This document shows positions 1 to 4,561 of a stretch of 6,713 bases of DNA, piece after piece. The notes beneath the pieces were generated by a model. It was given only the letters and a program-made list of their open reading frames with translations, had not been told where the DNA came from and searched no databases. The stretch covers positions 1-6,713 of the forward strand of contig NQJH01000130.1 in assembly GCA_002256685.1 (NCBI GenBank), given 5' to 3'. Made by a program: the position numbers and the translations under genes. The first letter of the stretch is position 1. Every line of letters begins with the position of its first letter. Origin of the DNA: Methylococcaceae bacterium NSP1-2 (GTDB taxonomy: Bacteria > Pseudomonadota > Gammaproteobacteria > Methylococcales > Methylomonadaceae).

Positions 1-28
1 TTTTAATAAGTTGTTAGCAAGTAGCAAG

Positions 29-55
29 CCTAGATGGAGCGTAGCGGAATCTGGG
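29..55. repeat. Imperfect palindrome downstream of mqsA
   Basis: The arms CCTAGAT (29-35) and ATCTGGG (49-55) pair over seven bases with one G-U pair, around a loop containing AGCGTAGCGG. It lies 30 bases beyond the mqsA stop. Palindromes with this kind of GAGCG/AGCGG loop are often dispersed repeats in some bacterial genomes; that it is one here is inference. It could also act as a weak terminator, but no T-run follows the stem on the minus strand. Confidence 0.35.
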
Positions 56-84
56 ATAATTCACAAATAATGTAGTGCGTTCAT

Positions 85-483
85 TTAAGCCCTGACTTCA
101 TTTAGTAAATCAGGGTGACGGTCGAGGATTTTGAGCAATTTGACCAGTGCTAACGGTGGTTTGGTTTTGCCACTTTCGTAGCGTGAGAAGGCATTGACAC
201 CACCGCCGAAAATTTCTGCCGCTTCCCGTTGGTCTAGCAACAGTTTTTTGCGAACGCTGATAATAAAGTTAGGGTCAACAATTGAGGCGTTCACTTGTTT
301 GTTAAATTCCAGCATAAAACACATGGTGCGCCGCGATTCGTCGGCATCCAAAATGGATTCATCACAGGCTGGGCAGAACTCGCCCGTTACGGTTGGAATA
401 ACAGTAGTTTCGCCTTTGTAGGTATAGGGCATATCGCGGGTATCATGCACTAAGTCTGCGCCTGCACAAGAGGGACATTTCAT
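85..483 (-). CDS. mqsA: MqsA family antitoxin / transcriptional repressor (zinc-binding N-domain, HTH C-domain)
   Basis: Antitoxin and autorepressor of the MqsRA type II toxin-antitoxin system. The N-terminal domain has two CxxC pairs (about residues 3-6 and 37-40, counting from the start chosen here), the zinc ligands of MqsA, and in E. coli this half masks the toxin. The C-terminal half is an XRE-type helix-turn-helix with the signature EIFGGGVNAFSRYE; its Asn and Arg match the operator-contacting N97 and R101 of E. coli MqsA. Length (132 residues) matches E. coli (131). I prefer the ATG at 483 over the one at 489: it gives MKCP as in E. coli and lies 8 bases behind AAGGAG, whereas the 489 ATG is only 2 bases from it. 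The 489 ATG overlaps the mqsR stop as ATGA. The gene is intact, unlike the toxin, and is presumably cotranscribed with it and self-repressed through the operator at 784-796. Confidence 0.95.
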   Translation of the reverse strand: MKCPSCAGADLVHDTRDMPYTYKGETTVIPTVTGEFCPACDESILDADESRRTMCFMLEFNKQVNASIVDPNFIISVRKKLLLDQREAAEIFGGGVNAFSRYESGKTKPPLALVKLLKILDRHPDLLNEVRA

Positions 484-485
484 AT

Positions 486-737
486 TCATAGCTCCTTAAA
501 AGACACAATAAGCACATCATCAATGACGGTAAGTTTAAGATAAATCTCACCCACTGGCGTAGTGGGGCGATAGACATCTTGCCAGATTCGATGATTGGCA
601 TGAGTGGTTATACTTTTATAGAAATCGGCGGGTGTTAGTGCCATTATCACTGCAATCATGCTATCAAAATCGAACCCCAACGCAGTGCCGCCTTCACGCG
701 CCGCTTTGGTTGTCCGTACATTTCCCGCTTTAATCAT
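486..737 (-). CDS. mqsR: MqsR family toxin (mRNA interferase), lacking its first 15 residues
   Basis: Toxin of the MqsRA pair. E. coli MqsR is a RelE-fold ribonuclease cutting mRNA at GCU. This 83-residue frame aligns without gaps to E. coli residues 16-98, through VRTT, DFYKS, IWQDVYRP, IYLK and the ending VLIVSFKE. The residues matching catalytic K56, Q68 and Y81 are present as K41, Q53 and Y66. The start at 737 is simply the first ATG after an in-frame TAA; it corresponds to codon 16, inside the first helix of the full protein, and I see no Shine-Dalgarno before it. The missing N-terminus is still readable at 738-782. The stop overlaps the mqsA 489 ATG. The product is either shortened or not made, so this may be a pseudogene; whether the short form is toxic cannot be told from sequence. 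Confidence 0.85.
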   Translation of the reverse strand: MIKAGNVRTTKAAREGGTALGFDFDSMIAVIMALTPADFYKSITTHANHRIWQDVYRPTTPVGEIYLKLTVIDDVLIVSFKEL

Positions 738-782
738 GGCTTTGACAACGGACAGTTTGCAATGAGGTGTTTATTTTTCCAT
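738..782 (-). other. mqsR: Original mqsR N-terminal coding segment with in-frame TAA at codon 4
   Basis: Reading the minus strand from the ATG at 782 in the frame of mqsR gives M-E-K-stop-T-P-H-C-K-L-S-V-V-K-A and then the ATG at 737. E. coli MqsR begins M-E-K-R-T-P-H-T-R-L-S-Q-V-K-K. The spacing is identical, so the total would be 98 codons, exactly the E. coli length. The stop (771-773) occupies the Arg4 position; one base change such as AAA to TAA would explain it. AGG lies 3 bases before the ATG at 782. A sequencing error is possible but would have to be a substitution. Confidence 0.85.
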
Positions 783-783
783 T

Positions 784-796
784 AACCTAATTGGTT
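784..796. promoter_or_regulatory. MqsA operator (AACCT-N3-TGGTT palindrome)
   Basis: The sequence AACCTAATTGGTT differs by one base from the E. coli MqsA consensus AACCT(N)3AGGTT, and it lies within a wider TTAACC...GGTTAA palindrome (782-798). It covers the predicted mqsR transcription start and abuts the ATG at 782, so binding by MqsA would block the operon. The function is inferred from the consensus and from position. Confidence 0.75.
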
Positions 797-798
797 AA

Positions 799-827
799 AT
801 TGCACAAGTTTTGTTTTAACGTGTCAA
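799..827 (-). promoter_or_regulatory. Sigma-70 type promoter of mqsRA
   Basis: On the minus strand a perfect -35 TTGACA (827-822) is followed after 17 bases by TGCAAT (804-799), a 4/6 match to TATAAT. Transcription would begin near 792, inside the MqsA operator, leaving a leader of about ten bases before the ATG at 782. Confidence 0.6.
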
Positions 828-869
828 TGCTTGAAGGTTATGGAAACACGCTCCAAATGGTGCTATCGT

Positions 870-888
870 TTGTTGAAATAATCAACAA
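870..888. promoter_or_regulatory. Inverted repeat before the antitoxin remnant, possible operator
   Basis: TTGTTGA (870-876) and TCAACAA (882-888) are perfect 7-base arms separated by AATAA. The palindrome directly precedes the AGGGT Shine-Dalgarno (890-894) and the ATG at 901 of the ribbon-helix-helix antitoxin remnant. Such antitoxins usually repress their own operon through palindromes at this place, so a former operator is the likely reading. Confidence 0.4.
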
Positions 889-900
889 CAGGGTATTATT

Positions 901-1089
901 ATGGCAACTGTTAATTTCAGCGTTCCTGAATACGTCAAACAAGAATTCAATCAGCTATAAAAGCGCGATTTTAACCCAGTTGATGCTGCAAGCGATTGAA
1001 GCTCGAAAACAGCAACAACGCCGTGCGGTTGTAATAGAAAAAATAGTACAACTGCGTGATACACAAGCCCCTGTTTCACTGGAAACCTT
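901..1089 (+). pseudogene. Ribbon-helix-helix (CopG/ParD-like) antitoxin, frameshifted remnant
   Basis: The ATG at 901, seven or so bases behind AGGGT, opens MATVNFSVPEYVKQEFNQL and hits TAA at 958. The start is typical of small RHH antitoxins that accompany PIN toxins (ATVNFSVP strand, then helix). The second half continues in another frame from about 956: KSAILTQLMLQAIE, then a basic QQQRR stretch and a helix ending in APVSLETF (about 1089). In intact relatives a few residues (type FxGQN) sit between FNQ and KSAI, so a deletion of roughly 14-16 bases that is not a multiple of three is the simplest explanation. The normal C-terminal end is also missing, because the frame runs directly into toxin sequence. 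Family assignment is from memory of the motif pattern; the frame break is seen directly. Confidence 0.75.
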
Positions 1090-1310
1090 TGTGTTAAATG
1101 GTTTTTTCCAGAGTCCCCGAAAGAGCAGCTCCGCGAACAAGCCATGTACTTGCTAGCGAACAAGCCATGTACTTGCTAAAACAAGTGGCTAATAATCAAA
1201 TTCTATTGTGTCAACCGAGTCACTGGCTTGCGGAAGTGGTTGCCATTATCGCCAGACTGTGTGTGGGATGGATATGTCGTTTCTGGAAGCCGAGTAGATA
1301 CTATCCGTAG
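1087..1310 (+). pseudogene. PIN-domain (VapC-like) toxin, truncated and frameshifted remnant
   Basis: From about 1087 one frame reads CVKWFFPESPKEQLREQAMYLL, broken here only for length; the V-K-W-F-F-P-E run is typical of the first strand and helix of PIN toxins (usual form DASVAVKWF). A 23-base duplication at 1133-1178 then shifts the frame. In the new frame the protein continues EQAMYLLKQVANN and QPSHWLAEVVAIIARL to 1259, where the conserved Glu of the PIN second acidic position is visible in LAEV. After that the similarity ends and a stop follows at 1308. The start codon and first catalytic Asp are lost by the fusion to the antitoxin end, and the C-terminal half with the remaining acidic residues is absent. 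It cannot encode an active ribonuclease. Confidence 0.7.
1133..1178 (+). repeat. Perfect 23-bp tandem duplication
   Basis: Bases 1133-1155 and 1156-1178 are identical 23-base units beginning GCGAACAAGCC and ending TACTTGCTA. The unit is not a multiple of three, so it shifts the PIN-toxin frame; removing one copy restores LREQAMYLLKQVANN in a single frame. Confidence 0.95.
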
Positions 1311-1339
1311 ATTGGGGTTCGTAGCTCACCCCAATCTAC
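1307..1339. repeat. Strong palindrome, 12-bp arms
   Basis: GTAGATTGGGGT (1307-1318) is perfectly complementary to ACCCCAATCTAC (1328-1339), with a 9-base loop TCGTAGCTC. It immediately follows the toxin remnant. No T-run follows on either strand, so it resembles a dispersed palindromic repeat more than a plain terminator, though it may end transcription as well. Confidence 0.7.
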
Positions 1340-1351
1340 CGCACTGCTAGA

Positions 1352-1396
1352 AAAATAATGTTAATCAAAACCGTTCCAAACGGTGTGGTCTTGATT
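1352..1396 (-). terminator. Rho-independent terminator of the small-protein cluster
   Basis: On the minus strand AATCAAGACC (1396-1387) pairs with GGTTTTGATT (1372-1363), ten pairs including one G-U, and is followed by AACATTATTTTT. A competing inner stem ACCGTT/AACGGT exists. It lies 17 bases past the DUF3096 stop, the expected place for the end of the cluster transcript. Confidence 0.55.
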
Positions 1397-1413
1397 GTTG
1401 AGATTTAAAAATA

Positions 1414-1557
1414 TTATGTGAGAGTGACATGGTGCATTAGTCCTAAAACGCCCACGACAATCAAATACACAGCCACGAAATAATTTAAAAACCGTGGCAC
1501 TATCAAAATTAATATCCCGACTACAAGAGCCAGTAAGGGTTCAATCGCAATATTCAT
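1414..1557 (-). CDS. DUF3096 family small membrane protein
   Basis: A 47-residue, almost wholly hydrophobic peptide: N-terminal MNIAIEPLLALVVGILILIVP, split by length here only in reading as a first membrane helix (about 6-20), then PRFLNY and a second helix (about 25-41), ending HHVTLT. The P-R-x-L-N-Y turn between two helices is the hallmark of DUF3096 as I know it. Its function is unknown; these peptides are presumed inner-membrane proteins. The ATG at 1557 is chosen because GGAGA lies 6 bases before it and the family starts here; a longer frame from 1629 has only non-conserved Cys-rich residues. The ATG overlaps, as ATGA, the stop of the 39-codon ORF upstream. Confidence 0.8.
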   Translation of the reverse strand: MNIAIEPLLALVVGILILIVPRFLNYFVAVYLIVVGVLGLMHHVTLT

Positions 1558-1673
1558 GAGAGTTCTCCTTTGAAATAAAAAAGTATCGGCGGTCGCATCT
1601 GTACCGCAACAACCACAAGTCCTAGCCACGCACCATTCAATAACACAGCAACCATGACCCCAGCCACAATCAT
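1554..1673 (-). CDS. Possible 39-residue single-helix membrane peptide
   Basis: The frame MIVAGVMVAVLLNGAWLGLV continues with VVAVQ, a polar end RPPILFYFKGELS, and a stop that overlaps the DUF3096 start as ATGA. About residues 2-25 would form a membrane helix. The tight overlap hints at translational coupling with the next gene. Against it, there is no convincing Shine-Dalgarno before 1673 and I recognise no family; the open frame extends upstream to about 1711 without an ATG, so it could also be a remnant of a longer gene. Confidence 0.3.
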   Translation of the reverse strand: MIVAGVMVAVLLNGAWLGLVVVAVQMRPPILFYFKGELS

Positions 1674-1735
1674 GATTACCAAACTTTCACCCGCTCGCTG
1701 CGTTTCTAGCGTGCGATTTCATGATTTTTACTTTT

Positions 1736-1997
1736 CTAACGACCACCGCTTAACAATCGGCTCAGTAAAAAGCCCCCTGCGACTGCAATACCCAATGATG
1801 TAATTGGGTTTTCACGAATATAACTTTGGCAATGCTTCACCAATCGCTGCTCGGTATCTATGAGTTGTTCGCTTTTTTCGTCAAACTTTTCTTTGGCTTG
1901 ATTGATGAGTTGCATTGGTAATCGTATCGACTGTTTCATGTGCAAAATCGGACACTTTATCTGTTGTGTTCATGGGTGTTTCCTGCTCTGTGTTCAT
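1736..1997 (-). pseudogene. DUF883 (ElaB/YqjD-like) membrane-anchored protein, frameshifted
   Basis: DUF883 proteins are short helical proteins with a C-terminal membrane anchor; E. coli YqjD and ElaB bind ribosomes at the inner membrane in stationary phase. The C-terminal part is unmistakable: EKSEQLIDTEQRLVKHCQSY, IRENPITSL and the glycine-rich anchor GIAVAGGFLLSRLLSGGR. The N-terminal part, from ATG 1997 (alternative 1973), reads MNTTDKVSDFAHETVDTITN-ATHQ in a frame that ends at a TGA at 1881. The two frames join near 1904 by skipping one base, so a single-base insertion (or two-base deletion) has split the gene. A shorter ORF from 1945 keeps the anchor but starts with out-of-frame residues. 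GGA precedes both upstream ATGs by 8 bases. A sequencing error is an alternative explanation. Confidence 0.75.
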
Positions 1998-2006
1998 AAT
2001 GGTTTC

Positions 2007-2090
2007 CTACTTTAATTTAAGGCGCATGTCATTTTTAACAGAAGTCACCAGAACACAAGAGAGGATAAGCACTAAATATGATGGTTTCAT
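2007..2090 (-). CDS. Possible 27-residue lipoprotein-like peptide
   Basis: AAGGAG lies seven bases before the ATG at 2090, the best ribosome site in the cluster. The product begins MKPSYLVLILSC, a basic start, hydrophobic core and Cys resembling a lipoprotein signal peptide (the -2 Leu is not ideal), then VLVTSVKNDMRLKLK. The stop is 9 bases before the DUF883 ATG at 1997, so the two are probably cotranscribed. Entericidin-type peptides have a similar beginning, but the usual residues after the Cys are not present. It may be a shortened gene. I do not recognise a family. Confidence 0.4.
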   Translation of the reverse strand: MKPSYLVLILSCVLVTSVKNDMRLKLK

Positions 2091-2263
2091 AATATTACTC
2101 CTTGACCATAAAGATTAACGATTACGAATTGTGAAGGGGCTGCGGTATCTGGGTTGTGCTGTATGATGATAAGACCTCCTGTTATCTACTTGAGTGAATA
2201 AAGAAATGAGGCAGGTATGGCGGAAAAAACTCTAATTTTATTTGTTGGACTCAGTTGCTAATT

Positions 2264-2346
2264 CTTCCTGCTCGCAACAAGCAAAAGCCCTCCGCCAGTG
2301 ACTATAGCCCCTATACTCGCCCAAACTGGAATATAAACGGTCGGTA
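2264..2346 (-). pseudogene. Fragment encoding a hydrophobic C-terminal tail, cut by the 115-bp element
   Basis: On the minus strand, just after the inverted-repeat element ends at 2347, the frame reads LPTVYIPVWASIGAIVTGGG, then LLLVASRKN and TAG at 2264-2266. It looks like the last membrane helix and basic tail of a small membrane protein; DUF3185 proteins end with a similar W-x-x-I-G-x-I-V helix, but this is a weak guess. There is no start codon: the frame stays open through the element as far as about 2456 without ATG, GTG or TTG. A gene interrupted or truncated by the element is the simplest reading. Confidence 0.35.
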
Positions 2347-2461
2347 GTGGGTTAAATCTGTTATTTAACAGACTATCAGGATGAAAGTTGTGGAGTCCAA
2401 TCGCTTTAGCTATTGGCGAATCGCAAAAAGCTAACGCTTTTTGACTCCAGATTTAACCCAC
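2347..2461. mobile_element. 115-bp MITE-like element with 14-bp perfect terminal inverted repeats
   Basis: GTGGGTTAAATCTG (2347-2360) and CAGATTTAACCCAC (2448-2461) are perfect inverted repeats. Inside are further nested pairs: TCTGTTA/TAACAGA (2357-2372), TGGAGTC/GACTCCA (2391-2397 with 2443-2449), TTAGCT/AGCTAA and GCGA/TCGC, so the single strand could fold into a long bulged hairpin. There is no coding capacity and I find no target-site duplication in the flanks. A miniature non-autonomous element mobilised in trans, or a structured RNA, would both fit. Confidence 0.6.
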
Positions 2462-2540
2462 CTCCCATTATCGATACGGTCACTCATGGTTTCAAGCGAT
2501 CAATAACAGTTATTACGAAGCCGGCGCTGCTGTTGGCGAA

Positions 2541-2690
2541 TTAAAGGATGCGGCGACCTTGAATAACACGCAGCACAATCACAACGAGCGCGATAACTAA
2601 AAGAATGTGAATAAACCCGCCCAGTGTGTAGGCAGAAACTAAACCAAGTATCCAAAGGATAATTAGGATGAGAGCGATACTTTCAAGCAT
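2541..2690 (-). CDS. lmo0937 family small membrane protein
   Basis: A 49-residue peptide with two membrane helices (about 4-18 and 24-41): MLESIALILIILWILGLVSA, then YTLGGFIHILL and a basic end RVIQGRRIL. The Y-T-L-G-G-x-I-H segment between the helices and the R-x-I-x-G-R-R tail are the conserved features of the lmo0937 family. Function is unknown. The ATG at 2690 is supported by GGAGA six bases upstream; the longer frame from 2726 adds a non-conserved leader. It lies between csbD and the element at 2347-2461, on the same strand as the rest of the cluster. A 5-bp hairpin GCCGT/ACGGC lies just upstream of its ribosome site (2709-2724). Confidence 0.85.
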   Translation of the reverse strand: MLESIALILIILWILGLVSAYTLGGFIHILLVIALVVIVLRVIQGRRIL

Positions 2691-2840
2691 TGGAGTTCTC
2701 CGTGAGAAGCCGTTGTGTGACGGCACTATAAACCACAGATAAAGAGGTGAAGTATTTAAGGGCGATGCTTTGCCCCTAAACTAGTGAACTTTATAACCTT
2801 CTCGCTGTGGATGGGTCTGCACAATCCAACAGTGCGTGAT

Positions 2841-3017
2841 TTAGATGCTGTCCTTAATATCTTCTTTGAGATCACCTAAGCCAGCCTTAACCTTGCCGAT
2901 ATTTTTTTGGAGATTTCCTTCTATCTCCAACTCTTTGTCATCCAATATTACGCCAGCCGCTTCTTTGACTTTGCCTTTGGCTTCTTCGATTTTACCTTCT
3001 ATTTGATCTTTGTTCAT
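2841..3017 (-). CDS. CsbD family stress-response protein
   Basis: A 58-residue, highly charged, alanine- and lysine-rich helical protein of the CsbD/YjbJ family. It begins MNKDQIEGKIEEAKGKVKEA, where the I-E-G-K-x-x-E-x-K-G-K-x-K-E signature is typical, and contains a second half-repeat, IEGNLQKNIGKVKAGLGDLK, ending in KEDIKDSI and TAA. These abundant small cytoplasmic proteins are induced by general stress (sigma-B in Bacillus, RpoS in E. coli); their molecular role is unknown. The ATG at 3017 has GGAGA seven bases upstream. It is the first gene of the minus-strand cluster and is divergent from the aminotransferase gene, with a possible stress-sigma promoter at 3055-3082. Confidence 0.92.
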   Translation of the reverse strand: MNKDQIEGKIEEAKGKVKEAAGVILDDKELEIEGNLQKNIGKVKAGLGDLKEDIKDSI

Positions 3018-3054
3018 CAGTGTCTCCTAATAGTTTTAACCATAAATACATAAC

Positions 3055-3082
3055 TGCGACCAAAGCGTGGAACAATAGTTCC
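3055..3082 (-). promoter_or_regulatory. Candidate ECF-sigma (RpoE/AlgU-like) promoter of csbD
   Basis: On the minus strand GGAACTA (3082-3076), 16 bases, then TCGCA (3059-3055) resembles the GAACTT-N16/17-TCTGA type. The -35 lies in a small palindrome GGAAC-AATA-GTTCC (3069-3082), which might instead be a binding site. Transcription would start about 30 bases before the csbD ATG. The -10 match is weak. Confidence 0.3.
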
Positions 3083-3294
3083 CATCGCTTATTTCTGATA
3101 TTACTCGCAAAATTTAATGAAATATATATTTATATTTTCCTCAGTGCGTGCTTTATCACATCGTTCCTGCGCTCTGTCGTAGAAATGCCGCTGTTGACCT
3201 AACACTGGCGCATTGGAACTATAGAATGCCGCGCACATCGGGCCTCTACAACCCATAAAACTTTTTCCATGCAATACAGCAACCATCACACAAA

Positions 3295-3303
3295 TGCTAT
3301 AAT
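3295..3303 (+). promoter_or_regulatory. Extended -10 promoter of the aminotransferase gene
   Basis: TGCTATAAT contains a perfect TATAAT (3298-3303) with the extended TG motif. No good -35 lies 17 bases upstream, as is usual for extended -10 promoters. The leader would be about 26 bases. No Shine-Dalgarno is visible before the ATG at 3336. Confidence 0.65.
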
Positions 3304-3335
3304 CGCCTTATTTTAACTACTCACTACACAAAATC

Positions 3336-4517
3336 ATGAACATCAAACTATCCAACAGAGTCAACGCCGTAAAACCCTCTCCCACTTTAGCCATTACTGC
3401 TAGAGCCGCTGCCATGCGGGCAGCGGGTAAAGATATTATTGGACTGGGCGCAGGTGAACCCGATTTTGACACGCCCGATCATATCAAAGCCGCCGCTGTT
3501 AAAGCGATGGATAGCGGCTTTACTAAATACACCGCCGTTGATGGGATTGCCAGCTTAAAAAAAGCCATTATCACTAAGTTCAAAAATGACAACGGTTTAG
3601 ACTATACGCCTAAACAAGTTCTCGTATCATGTGGTGGTAAACAAAGTTCTTACAACCTCGTCCAAGCCTTGCTGAATACAGGTGATGAAGTCATTATCCC
3701 CGCGCCGTTCTGGGTGTCTTATCCCGACATGGTGTTATTAGCCGATGGCGTACCTGTGATTATTGAAACCACGCAAGCACAACATTTCAAAATTACGCCT
3801 GAACAATTACGCGCGGCGATTACTGATAAAACTCGGTTAATTTTCATCAATAGCCCATCTAATCCATCGGGCATGGCGTATTCTTCAAATGAACTGAAAG
3901 CATTAGGTGATGTGTTAGCAGATTATCCCAACATCATCATTGCTACTGATGATATGTACGAACATATTTTGTGGGAACAAGGCACGTTTGTGAATATTCT
4001 CAATGTGCATCCTGAATTTTATGACCGCACGGTAGTGATGAATGGCGTATCTAAAGCCTACTCGATGACTGGCTGGCGTATCGGTTATTGCGCAGGTCCT
4101 GCTGATTTAATCGAAGCGATGACCACGATTCAATCACAAAGCACGTCTAATCCAACGTCAATTTCTCAATACGCTGCCGAAGCTGCGTTGACAGGCGATC
4201 AAAGTTTTATTACCAATATGTGCGTAGAATTCAAAAAACGCCATGACTTCGTGGTTGCTGAATTGAACACCATCGATGGTGTTGAGTGTTTAGAAACCGA
4301 CGGCACGTTTTACGTTTTCCCGAATGTCGAAAAACTCATCGCCCGTTTAGATGGTATTAACAACGACTTAGAATTTTCTGATTATTTAATCGAAAAAGCA
4401 GGCGTGGCGTTAGTTCCAGGTTCTGCGTTTGGTACGGAAGGACATATTCGGATTTCTATCGCGACCAGCATGGATAATTTGAAAAATGCGTTAGCGCGGA
4501 TTAAAGCGGCGATTTAA
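3336..4517 (+). CDS. aatA: Pyridoxal-phosphate aspartate aminotransferase, class I (subgroup I-gamma type)
   Basis: A 393-residue cytoplasmic fold-type I aminotransferase, transferring the amino group of aspartate (or related amino acids) to 2-oxoglutarate. Visible landmarks: the substrate loop GLGAGEPDFDTP (about 36-47), the PLP-phosphate region SCGGKQSSYN (98-107), SPSNPSG with the PLP-contacting Asn176, the Asp/Tyr pair in ATDDMYEH (203-210), the Schiff-base Lys240 in NGVSKAYSMTGWRIGY, and Arg372 in HIRIS, which binds the substrate carboxylate. The SKxxxMTGWRIGY form is typical of subgroup I-gamma enzymes (Thermus, Rhizobium AatA) rather than E. coli AspC; some of these also transaminate prephenate, so the exact substrate is open. 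Length is normal and the frame is intact. It is a single-gene unit with its own extended -10 promoter and a hairpin 15 bases after the stop. Confidence 0.93.
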   Translation: MNIKLSNRVNAVKPSPTLAITARAAAMRAAGKDIIGLGAGEPDFDTPDHIKAAAVKAMDSGFTKYTAVDGIASLKKAIITKFKNDNGLDYTPKQVLVSCGGKQSSYNLVQALLNTGDEVIIPAPFWVSYPDMVLLADGVPVIIETTQAQHFKITPEQLRAAITDKTRLIFINSPSNPSGMAYSSNELKALGDVLADYPNIIIATDDMYEHILWEQGTFVNILNVHPEFYDRTVVMNGVSKAYSMTGWRIGYCAGPADLIEAMTTIQSQSTSNPTSISQYAAEAALTGDQSFITNMCVEFKKRHDFVVAELNTIDGVECLETDGTFYVFPNVEKLIARLDGINNDLEFSDYLIEKAGVALVPGSAFGTEGHIRISIATSMDNLKNALARIKAAI

Positions 4518-4532
4518 TTCGTTTGAATTGGT

Positions 4533-4559
4533 GTGGGGTACGCAATGTGCGTACCCCAC
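4533..4559 (+). terminator. Hairpin after the aminotransferase gene (palindromic repeat)
   Basis: GTGGGGTACGCA (4533-4544) pairs perfectly with TGCGTACCCCAC (4548-4559) around ATG. It starts 15 bases after the stop. No T-run follows at once; TTTATTTTT comes later (4577-4585). The core is shared with the palindrome at 5198-5224, so it is probably a dispersed repeat used as a terminator. Confidence 0.6.
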
Positions 4560-4561
4560 GC

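Noticed and set aside
791..1156. Single 121-codon plus-strand ORF
   Set aside because: Its middle is the antitoxin C-half, but its first 55 codons run through the mqsRA and antitoxin control regions in the wrong frame, and its end is toxin DNA in the wrong frame; it is a by-product of the lesions.
2217..2261. Plus-strand 14-codon frame MAEKTLILFVGLSC as a leader peptide
   Set aside because: Too short, with no following gene on the plus strand for it to control.
2347..2461. CRISPR repeat, riboswitch or integron attC site at the nested inverted repeats
   Set aside because: Only one copy, no spacer pattern, no coding gene directly downstream to control, and no attC core-site motifs that I can see.
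3101..3289. Minus-strand 62-codon frame between csbD and the aminotransferase gene
   Set aside because: No ribosome site, no recognisable family, and a tail of low-complexity AT-rich codons; it overlaps the likely promoters of both flanking genes.
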